From Otis tarda (lineage: Eukaryota > Chordata > Aves > Otidiformes > Otididae): a DNA stretch of 64,000 nucleotides. The translations under genes and the position numbers were made by a program. Shown piece by piece: positions 13,557-26,889 of the stretch. The first letter of the stretch is position 1, and every line of letters begins with the position of its first letter. The notes under the pieces were generated by a model, which had not been told where the DNA came from, searched no databases, and was given only the letters and a program-made list of their open reading frames with translations. The DNA lies in contig CM048552.1 in assembly GCA_026413225.1 (NCBI GenBank), forward strand, positions 210,193,553 through 210,257,552, in the 5' to 3' direction.

Positions 13557-15109
13557 CACAGACAATGGGTCTGGCTTATACTGTCCCTAAGCTGCAAATT
13601 TTTGAAGGAGTAGAGGACTGTTCTGAAATGGTATTGCTGTACAGTTTCTGTGTCTGTATCCTCCTCCCCAGGCATCTGCTGCTGGCCACCTCTGATGATG
13701 GGGCACTGAGCAGGCTGACTCAGCATGGCTGCGTCTCGTTCTGTGTCATAGGCTGTCCATACTCGGTCACCGCTGTCTCACGGTGCACACTTGTGGCTGT
13801 GATGGCTGCAGAGCTTAAAACCTCCCCATCTCCGTGCTAAAGCTGGTGCTGTTTCCACCTAAGAACATAGCATCCAGCCTCAAATGGAGTTTGAACTGAG
13901 CCCATAGATTTTTTTTTAATCTAAATCTGGATTTAGTCTGGCAATTAGAGAGACAGAGTTTGGACAATAAATTGAGATTAAAATCAGAAAGTTGCCAAGG
14001 TTCAACAGAGCTCAATGCTTATGTTATCTCGCTCCATAAGCCATCTAGTCCTGCTTATCTGCAGAGAAAATGTAAATGTATCTTTCTGAAAAAATGAAGA
14101 GATGAAATTAACATCAGCAAAGCTCGCTACTTTCTCTCTTGCTGAAGATTGTAGATTGGAAAAAAATGTCAGGTTTTGGTATGTAAAATGCAACTGACAA
14201 TTACTCCTTTTTCTATATTTTGTCAGTACTTTCCATTCATGCCTGGTTGTCTTTTTCCTCCCTCCTGCTTCCTACAAGTGCCTTGTCTGTGTATTCTTAA
14301 ACTTATCACTGCAAAATTGAATTCTCCTTTACAATGGAAGTGGTAGGAACCCAGCCTGCACCAAAGGAGAAAAAAAAAAAGGCTTTTCAATTTGTTCAGA
14401 ACTGCTGTGCAAATAAAAACAACAAGAAGAAAATGACTGATTAAACTGAAACTCCCAGTAGCAGAGTTTTGCATTGAGTTTAATTTTCTGTTTCTCCTGA
14501 AGCACACTGTATGAAAGTTTCTCTCTGTTTATCAGCTAAAGTTCTTCTCTTTCTCCAGAATTTATCTGTAGTCACACTTACCATCTTAAAGATGACTGAG
14601 GGCTAAATTTTGTGTTGTTTTATTCAGTCTAGCAGTGCAGCGAGAAGCAATGAAATGTCTACCCACTTACTTGGTAGGCTCATCTGGAAATTGGGGCAGT
14701 CCCCTTCAAGAGTAAGGAGAGTAAGGAGATGCTTTTATTGTTGCTTTTGCTATGTTTGTACAAAATATAGTTTCCAATACACATGCTACAAAGGGTTATA
14801 TGCTGAAGTTTAAACCCAGAATTCCTGTTTTCAGGGACAACTTCATCTTCAGTGAGTAAAAAAACTGCAATCAAGTTAAACATTAAGTGTATTTGTAGGC
14901 CTTGCTTTCATAATTAGAAAAGCTGTGTGTGATACAGGGGAAATATCCAGTCAGTGAGTCTGTCCAGCCTGGCACTCTGTCCCCAGCAGTGGCAATGGGA
15001 GAAGTCACTGAGGGACAGCATGTGAACCTGGCCACCTTCTGTGGACCTTTCCCCTGAAACAACTGTAACGATTGGATAGAGCTTTTAGTAAAACCCTTTC
15101 TATTTCCTA
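13557..15109. other. Unique DNA between two old LINE pieces
   Basis: No gene, RNA or mobile element is recognised. It contains minor homopolymers (T run near 13910, A run near 14373). Short overlapping frames on both strands (13815-14015, 14002-14193, 14223-14507) carry no recognisable domain. Confidence 0.5.
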
Positions 15110-15335
15110 CTTCTCTTTATGGACCTGCTGGCCAAGAATTTGCCTAAATCTCTTTTAAGCCTGCTGATACTACCTGCCTTCCCCACCTCCTGTAACAACA
15201 AATTCCAGAAATATGTAAAGAAGAACATCATTTTATTTATTTTAAAATTACCTCCTACCAGTTTTAGTGAATGTCCATGGTTTAAGTACAGAAGGATTCC
15301 CAGGGGACATCAGCATTCATTAAACATCTTCACAT
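15110..15335 (-). mobile_element. Ancient CR1-clade LINE fragment, minus strand
   Basis: The plus strand reads as the antisense of an old CR1-like 3' region. The blocks are GGCCAAGAATTTGCCTAAAT, CTCTTTTAAGCCTG, CCACCTCCTGTAACAACAAA, TTCCAGAAATATGTAAAG, a segment corresponding to the basic FF.. motif, then AGTTTTAGTGAATGTCCATGG. The order matches antisense copies of old amniote CR1/L3-like elements. It is short, diverged and without a frame. It lies 1.5 kb from the plus-strand ancient copy and is a separate insertion. Confidence 0.7.
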
Positions 15336-18170
15336 GCTAAGAAAAAAATAGTTAAGAGGGGTGAAGTGTTAAAGATGTACATCTCGAGTAAGTACCACAT
15401 TTACATGTCACAGGAGATGCTGAGCCACAAGTTCCAAATTAATCTCCAGTAATCTAGTTTCTAGATGAATGCATTTGGAGGAAGCAATAGTCAGCATCTT
15501 GAGTAGAGGTAACAAACCGTCTTGCAGAACTGTGAAATATTTAGAGAGCTTTCTAGCTGAATGAAAACCCTGTGGAGCATAATTAGGAGTAGGAAGTTAC
15601 TCATCATGTTTTCATTCATATCTCTGTATCTATTTTCAAATAAAGTTATTAATTTCTTAAGATTTTCACCTTAAAAAAAATTTGCTTTCCCTTTAATGAG
15701 TGATCTAGTTTTCAGAAATTGAAGGTCTTCCAGTCTTCTGAGAATAGACACATCAAAGAGAACAGACTGATCCATCTTCACAGTGCCTAGAGTCCCAACA
15801 CAACACCAGTGGCTTAACATCAATTTTCTGGATGTTTCTCCAGTAAGTCGCAAAAGCTTGAGGATTGATACTGTAGCTGTCTATTTAGGAAAAGTGTCTT
15901 CCAGTGGCAAGTCTTAACCAGATTATTGTTGACATTCAGTAGAACAAGACGAATAATTTATTAAACCTCTGAGACAAGTCAGTATTGCAAGCACAGTCTT
16001 TCTAAGATTTAAGGATTTTGGAAGGGACAGCATGAGAAATGGGCTGAGTCTTCACCTTACCTGTCTGGGTCATAGGTAAATAAATTACACTCTCATGTGA
16101 ACTGCAACAGTGTCCTGTACAGAGCTTGATGGGACCACTGGCAGAACTGAAAAGAGCACCACTGCCTTTCCTGGGATGCCTCACTATGAACTGCTCCCCA
16201 GTATTGAGACGAGGACTTCCTTTAGCATCATGAATACAAGACTTCTATAAGGAAGTACTACACCTAGAGAAAATCCAACCTACTTAGTCTTTGCAAGGTA
16301 AACTGGCAAAGCTAAATAAAAATTCTTATACCAATAAGATTTTGTCATTACTATTGCTGTTATTACTACCTGCAGCAAGCAAGCACAATTGTAAAAGCAG
16401 AGGCCAACACCATCAGGATATTTCCTTTAATTTTGGCTGTTCGTTCTCTTTTCAGTTTTGCATCCTTCAGGTTTTCCTACAATGCCTCCTCAATAGTTTA
16501 TTCTCAACCATTTTATCCACTGCACTCCCATGTCCTTCTCTTTAGTCTGTTCCCTACCTTTGTATTTCTTATATTTATCAGAAAACAAACAAAACCCTTC
16601 CTGCAACTGGCATGTTATTATCTGGACTTCACATTACTCTCTCTGATTAGATAATTATCTTATTCTCTATTCACTGACTGTTGAGATAATTTAGGATGGT
16701 GACTATGCACTGTCTTGTCTTTGCCCAGTACCTGACCTAGTTGAATCCTGTTCTTGACAGATTAGGCAACAGCTTGATAGCAAAAAGAAGGAATGCTATA
16801 ATTCAATAGTACCCTTGTTGACACATGGAAATACATTAGCATGTAACAAAACCAAAGATGGTGTCTTTCTATGAGCATGACGACAAGCCCTTATGTCTAA
16901 GATAAATTGGATATTTATTTTGTGCAGAATATAGATTTTATTACACTTTTAAAGCCACACACATGGACATCCATTTCTTGACCTTTAATTAAAATATCGT
17001 TGATTTTATTTCTGATATGAGTCTGCTTCTGTATGGTCATTTAACACGACCATCAGTGCTTACAAAGAATGAAAGCAGTGAATATACACTCTGTTTATGT
17101 GAAATATTTTCCTCAGTTACTTTAATTTGCAAAAATTGTCAAAGCATTCAGAGCTCATTCAAATACTCCTTACAATTTTCTAAAATATTATCATAAGAAA
17201 GAAAAACATTCACTCAACCCTGCCCCAAAAGACAAGATTTTCTCCTTATACTTATAATGATGTTCATTTGTTTCTTCACATTTCCTTTGCTCTCTCTTTT
17301 TATTCTCCAAACTTGTATTCAACTTGAGTACTGAGAACAAACTTAAATCACATATGTACATCTATCTGCATATTCAAAATAACAGTATGCAAACAAAAAT
17401 AAATAATTAAAGACATTCAAAGATATCTATTTTGGCATACAACTAAACGATCTGCTAGACAAAAATGCCAAGTTTCTGAAAACCCTCAGTGAGACCAACT
17501 GGCTTCTCAAGCATTCTAATGACGATAAAAAAGGATTAAACCAGCTCATCTTAGTCATCTGCTTCCAGTTCTGGCCCTAGCTTCTCTTGTTTGCTGGGGA
17601 TCTTCAGAGACTGAGTGAGGAACTGATCCCAGCAGAGGGAAGGAGGTCTGGCAAGGCAGATCATACCAAGCCACAACACTGAAAATGTCATTGAAGATGT
17701 CCACCAAGTTATAAATAGCCCACTGAAAGAAATGGATAAACCTGCAGTACTGACAGCAACAGAGACTGTTATATGTAATAGAAGTGTATTATCAAATTTC
17801 AAAGACTGTGCAAATCCAGTGAGGAGCTGTGTTCTGGGTAACCTCAGTGCCACAAGCCACCGAGCGTCTGCTGCTTCACCGTCTTGCTGTGGCTGGGGAG
17901 CCCGAGACTGCCAACTCTGCCTTTGTGGGAGGTGAGAGTGGAAGAGCCAGTGCATCATTGGTCTATCTTAAATGCAATGTCTTATCTTCCTGGCATGGAG
18001 AGTCCTGCTTCTGCTGTTTTCAATGGCAAATCTGGATTCTGCTGGGCAGTCAAGGAAATACAGTACCAAGGAGTTGGCTTCAGGGTAAGAAGTATCCTTT
18101 TGCCATATTGAATGAGGTGAAAGACCCCTTATCAGGCCCTCCAGGCTAACTTCTCAGTAGTATTCAGAAG
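15336..18170. other. Unique DNA
   Basis: No repeat family or convincing gene is seen. A 135-codon minus-strand open frame (17551-17958) overlaps forward frames at 17732-17935 and 17829-18149 in a locally GC-richer patch (about 17810-17960). None shows a domain I recognise. The patch could be a decayed retrocopy, but there is no poly-A tract or target duplication to support that. Confidence 0.45.
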
Positions 18171-18437
18171 ATCATAGAATTATAGAATGTTTTATGTTGG
18201 AGGAGACCTTCAAAGCCCATCCAGTCCAACCCCCCTGCAAGGAGCAGGGACATCTCCAACCACATCAGGTTGCTCAGAGCCTCATCCAACCTGGCCTTGA
18301 ATGTTTCCAGGGATGGGGCATCCACCACCTCTCTGGGCAACCTGTGCTGGTGTTCCACCTCCCTCATCGTAGATTTCTTCCTTATATCTAGTTTAAATCT
18401 ACCCTCTTTTAGTTTAAAACCCTTACCCCTTGTCAAG
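18171..18437 (-). mobile_element. CR1 LINE 3' fragment
   Basis: It starts with terminal-repeat remnants (ATCATAGAATTATAGAATG). It then gives the antisense of the CR1 3' end: CCATCCAGTCCAACCCCCCT, GCAAGGAGCAGGGACATCTC, CATCCAACCTGGCCTTGAAT, GTTTCCAGGGATGGGGCATC and CACCACCTCTCTGGGCAACC. Read on the minus strand this is the last roughly 65 codons of ORF2 plus the short 3' UTR. The frame 18164-18436 covers most of it, including the region equivalent to LDIRKKSTMREVEHQHRLP. The copy is 5'-truncated just before the CDRTRGN motif. Confidence 0.92.
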
Positions 18438-20865
18438 ATGGGACTTTTGTCCCTACAGGTGCAAGAAGCAGCCTATGAAGAAAGTTCTATATATCCCTGC
18501 AGGAGAGTTTGTGTCTCCCTCACCATCCATGGCATTTGTTTAAATATGAAGAGCTTAAAAATAGTTTCTATAAATACTGAGTGTATAAAAAAACATTCGT
18601 CCCTACGAAGAAAATCTCTAGTACTGAAGTTTAAATAGTTCCTGTGAACTTAAATCCCTTAAAAAGTAGGATTTAGAGCCCAAAGATTTTGGAGTACAGT
18701 GAAATGTAGATTGTTCTCCTATTGCTGAACGAGTTCCCCTCAAAGCTGGGATTAGGTAAGTAGCTGGTTCAGCTCCTCTGGACAGCTAAGCCTGGTCACA
18801 GGATGATGCTGATGTACTGTAAGTAGCACTTTGGTTTCCACGCTGCTACCTCTGCAAGGCTCTGCGCTTTGGTACTCTCAGCTCGATAAATTTATGTTAT
18901 CTTATTGTATCCTACCCTCTTTGTGATTCTTACTAGACAAAGCCCCTTTCTGAATACATTTTGCCAAGTTTCTTTCTTGAATAACAAGAGAAATGTTTGT
19001 ACAGCAAACTCTTCCTTCAAGTACTCAGGCAGTTTCTTTATACGTGTGCATGCACATTCACAAGGCTTTCAACTGTTTTTCTGGCGTATCTCAGAACAAT
19101 TCTCTTCTGATGTTTGCTATTGTTTGTCTGAGATTGTCTTTGTCTATGCAGCCTGGCAAAACTTAAATAAAAAAGCTTTTCCTGAAAAGCTTTGAAGACT
19201 GAAAGGCTGTGCTTTCTCATATGGGATGTTAATTTGAAATAATTAACTTTGTTCTCTGCTCTTATGGGTCATTCTTAGTGGGAGATATGAAAAGATTCAA
19301 ATCATATCCTCTGTTCTGGACAAGCAGCCCCATCTCAGACATGCTATTACTGACAACTGTTAATGCAGGAGGTGGGATTAGCGGAGGGAGGGAAGACTGA
19401 CCAAGCAAACAGCGCTGGGATCTCTTGGGCTAAGGCAGGGCAAGTGAGTTGATGCTACATCTGTCTCTGCTGTATTTGTTCTGTGCACGACAAAAGGATT
19501 TCAGTTCACCAGGCTTTCCATAAAAAGCACTTCACAAAGCTTTGCATTTCATACTGCAAAGAGAATTAATATCTTTTGCTTTACCAGCAGATGTGGTCTG
19601 AAACTGTGCAGGTTCCAAATAAAAAGGCAGTGCAGGACATAATTCATCAGTCAGGATTTAAGGTCAAGTTATATCTAACTCCAGAGTGCAGGAGTCTGGT
19701 TTTGCTAATGAAAAATGCAGAACTCAGTTTCTTGAAAGACTTAACATGACTGACAACCACATGGCACTTCTGATTTTTCTTCTCTGGGACAGGGTGGAGA
19801 CTTTTTTCCCCTGTCTTGGCTACTGATGTAGGAGAAAATTCTTGGCCACTTCTGCATCTCCAGATGATCCTTTCTTGCTGAGGAAGCAGAGACAGTCATT
19901 AAGGTTTTCTCAAATGTGTATGGAGGCATAATAGAGTGACATAAAAAACATGCAAAGAACTGTGCAGATGACAGGGCTGATACAGGAACGTAACTGTGGG
20001 GTTTTTTTTCTCCTTTTGATGGGAAATGCCATAATTCTTCAATGTTCAGGTTCTTCTTCCACAATAAAGCCATGTATACTCACATTTGGGAAATAATTGT
20101 ATTTTTAGACATGTGAATGGCACAGTTGTACAAAAAAGAAATCCATGGATGATGAAGCAAATATTCTGCAAGGAAAAACAGGGATGTCCTACTCCAAAAT
20201 TTAAGTGGGCAGGATTTACTGTAGACAATATTTCACTACTTTAAAAGAAAAATCTTTCTTTTCCTGCTTAGGATAGCAAAGATTAAGGTACTAAGCTGAA
20301 ATGTAACACAGTTACACATATAAGTTGTACACAAGAAACTATTTTATTCATAAGGGTTGAACATGTATTATTCCAGCTTACAACTTTATACCACTTCCCA
20401 ACCTTCCAGTTCAGCCATGTACTTTCCTTTAGGTCTGCATCGAGAGCCTCCTGAAGTCAATAGAAAACCTGCTGTGGAATTCTGATGGGCTTTGGCTTAA
20501 ACTTTATAAGAATATGTACTCTTGTTTGACTATGTGGTTTATATTTTGATGAATTGCTTGTCATATTCCCTCAGATAATTCATGGCTTCACTGGAGAGGT
20601 AAACCCAAATCTTGTTCAGTCTTCTATAGGTATTGCAATTTACAATATATCAATCATCTGGCTGTCTTTTAGAAATTTACAGTAACACTGTAAAATTATG
20701 TAAGACTAACATTTCAGAGATCAGAACTGGAGAGATTTTGTTAGCACTTAAAGTGTCCTACGTATATCCAGTGACACATTTCATTTGCAATGAATTCTAC
20801 TGAATACTCACGATTTCCAAAATGCTCCCATTAGTTATTACATTTGATCCATTGCTATATGATGG
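18438..20865. other. Unique DNA
   Basis: No gene or mobile element is recognised. Short open frames on both strands (18905-19195, 19741-20073) show no domain. The composition is AT-rich with no long simple repeat. Confidence 0.5.
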
Positions 20866-21322
20866 ACGAGGAGGGCCACGAAGACGATCAGAGGGCTGGA
20901 GCACCTCTCCTGTGAGGCCAGGCTGAGAAAGCTGGGGCTGTTCAGCCTGGAGAAAAGGAGGCTCCAGGGAGACATTATAGCAGCCTTCCAATACCTCAAG
21001 GGGGCCTACAGGAAAGACCAGGAGAAACTCTTCCGTGGGGCCTGTTGTGATAGGACGAGGGGTAATGGTTTCAAAATAGAGGGAGGTAGATTCAGATTAG
21101 ATATTAGGAAAAAATTTTTTTACAATGATGAGGGTGGTGGAACACTGGCCCAGGTTGCCCCGAGAGCTGGTGGATGCCTCATCCCTGGAAACATTCAAGG
21201 CCGGGTTGGACGGGGCTCTGAGCATCCTGATCTGGTTGGAGGTGTCCCTGCTTCTTGCAGGGGGATTTGGCCTAGATGACCTTTAAAGATCCCTTCCAAC
21301 CCAAACATTCTATGATTCTACG
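20866..21322 (+). mobile_element. CR1 LINE 3' fragment, plus strand
   Basis: It begins in the CR1 ORF2 C-terminal region (GAGGAGGGCCACGAAGACGA, then CAGAGGGCTGGAGCACCTCT). It runs through TTCAGCCTGGAGAAAAGGAG, CAATACCTCAAGGGGGCCTA, GTTGTGATAGGACGAGGGGT and AGATTAGATATTAGGAAAAA to the 3' UTR, ending ATTCTATGATTCTACG at 21322. Conceptual translation gives the familiar series [26 protein letters not shown] small insertion near the FF motif (TTTTACAATGATG) and a downstream frameshift disable the frame. About 457 bp, 5'-truncated. Confidence 0.95.
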
Positions 21323-24300
21323 TTCTGCAGCACATCCCCAGGCACTGCACAGGGACCTGCAGGATCAAAATTGGCTTCATTACCAGACACCAGCAGCACA
21401 TTACAGTCAATGGAAACCTTGCTCTCAAGCTATGTGAAAGGTTGAGAGAGGTCAGGGTGTGTTGGGTGCCTACAGAGCGTATGGGTGCGTGGTCATCCCC
21501 TGCAGCAGCAATAGCTGTTCTGAAAATCTCACTGCTCAGCAGCAGCAGCAGTAGTGAACTTGCTTCTTGTCAAGGGCTTTCACCCTGTCAAGCCACTTAT
21601 TCTTGAGGAAAAAAGAAATTAAACCGCTGAGATGCATTGCAATGGCTCTATATCAATGTATGCTTAGAAGACCAATAACAGTAGCATCTAAGGATAGGAC
21701 CTTGTGTCTGTAGTATTTTCTTGCACTATACTCCTACTTCCTACTGGAACAGGATTAGGACTTGTTTTCTGTTTCAGCCACATTTTAGTATTAAGATACC
21801 CTGCAGGCCATCATAATCCTGATCTTTATTTTTTGGTTCCGTTCAAATAAGGCCAGTCAGGTTTTGTGAAAGGTTACTAATATACCTGTGAGAAGACAGT
21901 ACCTACTTTCCACAATTTGGAGGTTTTTGCTACAGGTCATGTTTTTGTTGGAAATACTTGAACAATTTAGAAGAGTTAGTAATCCAAATTCCAGCAGGGA
22001 GAGGAATGAGGGCTTGTGAGAGGGCAACAAGGGTTCTTAAAGTAGCTCATGCAAGAATTCTTGTTGGAAATGGTGTCTGTTATGTCTTAGGAGGTTTTGT
22101 GATGCATCTTCTGCAGCACCAAGGTCTTCCAGTCTTTCACCTCTTTTGTAGTGGCTATCCAGAAAGCTAGAAAGGCTCTGGCCATGTTTCTCACAGGCAA
22201 GACTAGCAGACACAGGGCATGATTAATCTTTCAAAATTTTAGATATCTGCAGTGGCTCAGAGGAATGAAAGAAGAACTTCTGGGAATGATTAATCCTAAA
22301 ATAGATATCTGAAGTATAATAGGTGGTTCACACTCTCTCAGTCATTGTGAGATGGAACCTAGGGTGACTAGCACAGATGACCAAGATAATACCTAAAATC
22401 AAGAAAGATGCGTCTTATCCATAATTACATCAGTGATGGTTGTGGACATTAAATTAGAGATGAATGGTGGTGGTATTATTTGGGAATAAAAATTGCTGAT
22501 TGCACAAAAAAAAAGGTGTTTCAAATCTTTTTTTTTAAAATCAGATGACTGGCAAGTGTGCAATTAAATGATCCATAAATGGCAAAGCTTTCCTGGGTGT
22601 AAATTACATTATTTCTCACGTGTAACTCTTCCAGATTTGAGACTGAAGGAAAGTTTGGTTTAAGGACCTCCTTGGCCCTTCACCGTAAAGGGGAATATGA
22701 ATACTTTTGATTTCAACGAATATGCTTAAATAAACACTGCAGAGAGGTCTGTAGTGATCTGTGACTCATTTCTTCCTGGCATTAGGACATAATTTTACTT
22801 GATTTTATCTTTTTCCTTTGAGCAGAGGGAATGGAACAACAGTTGTACCCAGGAAGCCAACATTTGTCCCTTTAATTTAATGCTGGTTCCTAAACTTAAA
22901 ATAGAAAAAGCGTGTGTGTGTGTGTGAACTTTAATGAAAATGGCTCTCACCCATAAACACAGCATGATGAATGCCTCAGACACTAACAGCAAAAATAATC
23001 TCTGCGAATAATCACTTTAATAATGATTTTCATTAATCTTTGTTCAGAGCTATTCTCTTTGATTGAGATGAAGAGGAACAGTAGGCAGTGCAAATTCAGA
23101 GTGATGCCAGGTACATTCAGAAGATACTCTAAGGCTTTGCATTATAAAAGTCCCTTCTGATCTGCCGTGTGTACAGAGAAATTGGCATGGTCCCTCTTAA
23201 TAAAAGAGTAACACAAAGAACACTTCTCAGAATAAAGGCTGTGTTCTCATTAGATACTGCAGCATGGCTTCACTTACGATGAAATTTTTCCCTTGTAATT
23301 TTCTTTCTGAGTTTAGTGCTCCTGCAAGGTACAGGAAGAAAATATTCACAAACTGCATGCCAGTTTTACCAGGATTTGAACTTCTGACTGCTTGAAGGTA
23401 AAGCAGGATACTTTCCACTGCTTCAGAAAGACAGTAAGACTAATGCTGCTGAAAAGGGAAGCCCAAGAGCTTCAGTCTTGAAAGCCAAGACTGTGGAGCT
23501 GGAGGCTAAGAGGGCTTGATCCTTTGCCTTTATGTTTGCTGGCTTCTATACCCTGGTTTTGAATACAGGAAACTCTTATTATAGAGGCTGTGTGCTCAAG
23601 GTCTGTGTCAATCAGGAGAAACGACCAAAACCTCAGTTTTTGACCCAGTTCACACACCTATCAGTAAAATTAAAGACTATCATTGTTGTGGACAGCCCCT
23701 GGGATGTGGAATTAGACACTAAAAAATGCTTCTGGTTTCTAGACAGATAGATGGTGCTTGGCAATATTTGCTGTACTGTGGTAGACTAGACCCAAAACAC
23801 ACTAAGCCAAATCCATACAAACTAAAGTTCAGTCACATTCATCTGTTTAATACTTCCCATGGTCTAATTTTCTTAGATGGGCTAGGGCTAGCCACTAGGA
23901 AACACCCGGACTCTCCTGGGAACACAAACGGCATGAGCTTGCATTTTTTTTTCTCCTATTTTTTTATCCTTAAGACTTGAAGTCTTGGAATCATTCAGAA
24001 ACTGCATATAACACCTTTCTGCTCTTTTGTAGTTCAGGAGAAAGAATTCATATAATTCTCTTCAATCCTAAATTGCAAAGGCAAGATCCAAACCACATTT
24101 CTTGTTGTGCTGCATGCTCTTCAGGGACTGTAATGTTGCCACTGCCACAGCCACCATGGTAGTGGCTTCAGAGCCCTGGCATCAGGCATTTATTCTTGTA
24201 TGGCACTGTGAACCCAGGGCAACTTGGGAATTACTCTGACATGGCACAGCTGTCACTAGTTATGTTTATACCAGTAAGTTAAACTTTGTCAGAAAACATT

Positions 24301-25341
24301 CAGAGGCACTGGAGCTTGAGTGTCCCCACTGTTAAAACACTAGGATAGTCCTCAGCACATTTTTGGCCTGCGCTTACTCATGGTTAGGGGCATTGTTTTA
24401 GAAAAAAACCTGCTTGCCAAAGACCATTTCCAAGAGGAAGTCTGCACACAGATGCCCAGTTTTGTAGGGTGAGAAGATGGGCATGGATCATTCTGTGCCA
24501 GTGGATTTCAGCACCAGGCACATTTGATTTATTAGTATAGATACGGTTCTTTTTGTTCATAATATTTTTCCCAACTCAATGTTCTCCAAGTTATTATTTA
24601 TAATTATCTGTATTTTGTTTTTTTTTTTTTAAAAAAAAGGTGTTTTCATCAGAACAGATAATTACTTGGTAGATTTATTCATTTCTAAAGATAATTTAAT
24701 TTATTAAGATTCATGCTTACATTTTCAGTACCTCCATCTACCCAGTAATTACTATGAAATTATTTTTTATCTATTCTTAAGCCGTGTTTGTTTTTCTTCT
24801 ACATCTAACTTGCTATTATTATTTTCTGTGTTGTTTAGATGAGTATGTGTGTGTTTGCATTAAGAAATGAAGTACTATGTAAAAATCTTATAAAATAGCC
24901 TGGAAGAAGCCCACAAGACCTTGAAGGTCATATCAGCAATGCATCTGTTCTTCTTGACAGATGTTTGTTGAGTGCATTTTTGAGACCTCCAGTGATGGAG
25001 GTTGCACAGCCTCTCCAGAAAAGCCTCTCCCAGGTTCCATAAACCTCACCTTTACAAAGCTTTTTGCAGTAACTAGTACTAGTACTCTAGTACTTTAAAG
25101 CTGTTGCTTTCTGTCTTCTCATCGCAGCCCTAATTCTTACCATCTTTCCTCCAAGGCTATTCCAGACCTCTGGTCATTCCCATTGCTCTTCTTAATCTTC
25201 CTCTATTTGATATGTTTCTGTTTTTTTGATTGATTGACTTTTGTTGTTGTTCTGTGTTGCCCACTGTAGTGTCAGTCTTGTCTGCTTGAAGAAATTTGTC
25301 AAAATTTTGTCATTCACCTTCATAAAACTGTCCACAAAGAT
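21323..25341. other. Unique DNA
   Basis: There is a small CAG run at 21537-21551, a GT microsatellite at 22912-22926 and a T/A run near 24618-24639. No coding exon, RNA gene or mobile element is identified. Forward frames at 23532-23750 and 23726-23980 overlap end to start but carry no domain I recognise. Confidence 0.5.
22912..22926. repeat. (GT)n microsatellite
   Basis: A short uninterrupted GT run of about seven and a half units follows GAAAAAGC. It is potentially length-polymorphic but short. Confidence 0.9.
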
Positions 25342-25436
25342 AAGGGCATGGTTTAGTGCACATGGTGGTGTTGGGTCCATGGTTGGACTTGATGATCTTG
25401 GAGGTCTTTTCCAACCTTAGAGATTCTATGATTTGT
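25342..25436 (+). mobile_element. CR1 LINE 3' tail
   Basis: The blocks GGGCATGGTTTAGTGCACAT, GGTGGTGTTGGGTCCATGG, TTGGACTTGATGATCTTGGA, GGTCTTTTCCAACCTTAGAG and ATTCTATGATT are the last 95 bp of a CR1 subfamily 3' UTR. The wording (TTGATGATCTTGGAGGTC) matches the subfamily at 1481-1612 rather than the one at 59.3 kb. Only the tail is present. Confidence 0.9.
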
Positions 25437-26889
25437 CTTTTTACTTTCTATTAATGATTCAAAGACCCATACATGCAATGGAACACACATTTTTTTTCGG
25501 CAGTGGCAACACTTGTGGCTACCTTTCAGGATTGGTGCAAGAGGACAATTCAAATCACTTCATTTTTCCACTCACCCACTGTTGTGGATCTCAGAGTTTA
25601 TAGATAAGATTTTTAGCCTCTTGAAAAACCACATTAGTTTCACCATTGATTTCCTGATCTCAACTCCGTTATACAGTAAAGGAAGAAGGCATGGTGTTAT
25701 AGAAACATCCAGCTCCATGAGTCATGTTATGGAGAGCTATGTCACTCCTGCAGAACAAGCCTACTGCTATGTGCATTCTTTGCCTTGACTTCCACTCTTT
25801 TAAACATTAATTGCAATGATATTCTGAATATGTCAGTCCTGTGAGAATAGGTCTGTGCTTGTATTATACCAGTTAGTTATTTTGGTTTTGTAACTTTAAG
25901 ATAAAACCTCAGTCATTTAATTTCTTTGCTGTACAATCAAACACACAAAGGCTTATCTGAAGTTTCTGCTAATTGGTCCGTGTTAATTCATTGATAACAG
26001 CTAGCATAAAGGCAAAGGAGTAAAATTTGAAGCTGTGACTCTAACATTCAGGTACTAAATGACTCCTCAGATTAGGTGGTGTGTGCATGCAAGTGGAACA
26101 AGCTATACAAGGGGTGGGGCTAAAGATCTTACCCCTTCAGAAAACGGCAGAGTGAATAAACATATAGCTCTATGGACACTCTTCTTCCCCAGAATATTAG
26201 CAATATTGTGGTTTTCCAGTGGGCAGAACTCTCTTACAAGCACAGCCCGTTCATTTTATCTCATGGCAATAAGGGATTTAGGATTGGAACATGACCATAA
26301 TGCTTAGCTGTATGTTTGAAATGTACCTATACTGAATAGCAGCTATACAGATCTTTGTTATATCAAAGCCCATCAAATTCAGCAGTTATTTTTTTGCAGG
26401 CAGGTTTTCTCAAATCAGGTTGATCACCTCTGGGCTTTGTAATTTTTTTTTCCCCTGCCAATTTTAAGCACTTTGCAAGCACTGTCTGAAAATCAGTCCT
26501 CTTTTAAGTAAATTCACCCCTTTGGCTGGTCTTCTTAAAAAATATTGCTCTTAATTGCTTTCCATTAGGATAAGAACATTAAAGGTACAATCAGTGACAG
26601 CCATTCATTAGAGATGAACCAACAGAACATGTGATCCCTGAGCCATGAGGAAGACGTGGTCTAGATAGACACTGCTGTGTCCTGAAGGTTATGCAAACTG
26701 CTACCTGCTCTGGTTTCTCTGCAATTAACAGAAAACTTGAAAACATTGCTGGGGTTTGAGGTGACTCATTTTGAAAAAAAAAATAATTGCATAACCTTTG
26801 CTGAAGCGTAAGAAAAGTTAATAAGGGAAGCATTGTTTCCCTGGCTAAGTAAATAATGAGTGTTTGTAAAGTGTAGCCTAAGCTGAGAA
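25437..26889. other. Unique DNA
   Basis: No gene or mobile element is recognised. Short T runs occur near 26442 and an A run near 26775. The open frame at 25513-25788 (91 codons) has no recognised domain. Confidence 0.5.

Noticed and set aside
13376-13840. Overlapping 116-codon minus and 91-codon plus frames
   Set aside because: They overlap the 3' end of the ancient CR1 copy and adjacent DNA; incidental open frames.
17551-17958. 135-codon minus-strand frame in a GC-richer patch
   Set aside because: Looked like a possible membrane-protein retrocopy, but there is no recognisable family, no poly-A tract and no flanking duplication. Other frames over the same bases are equally open.
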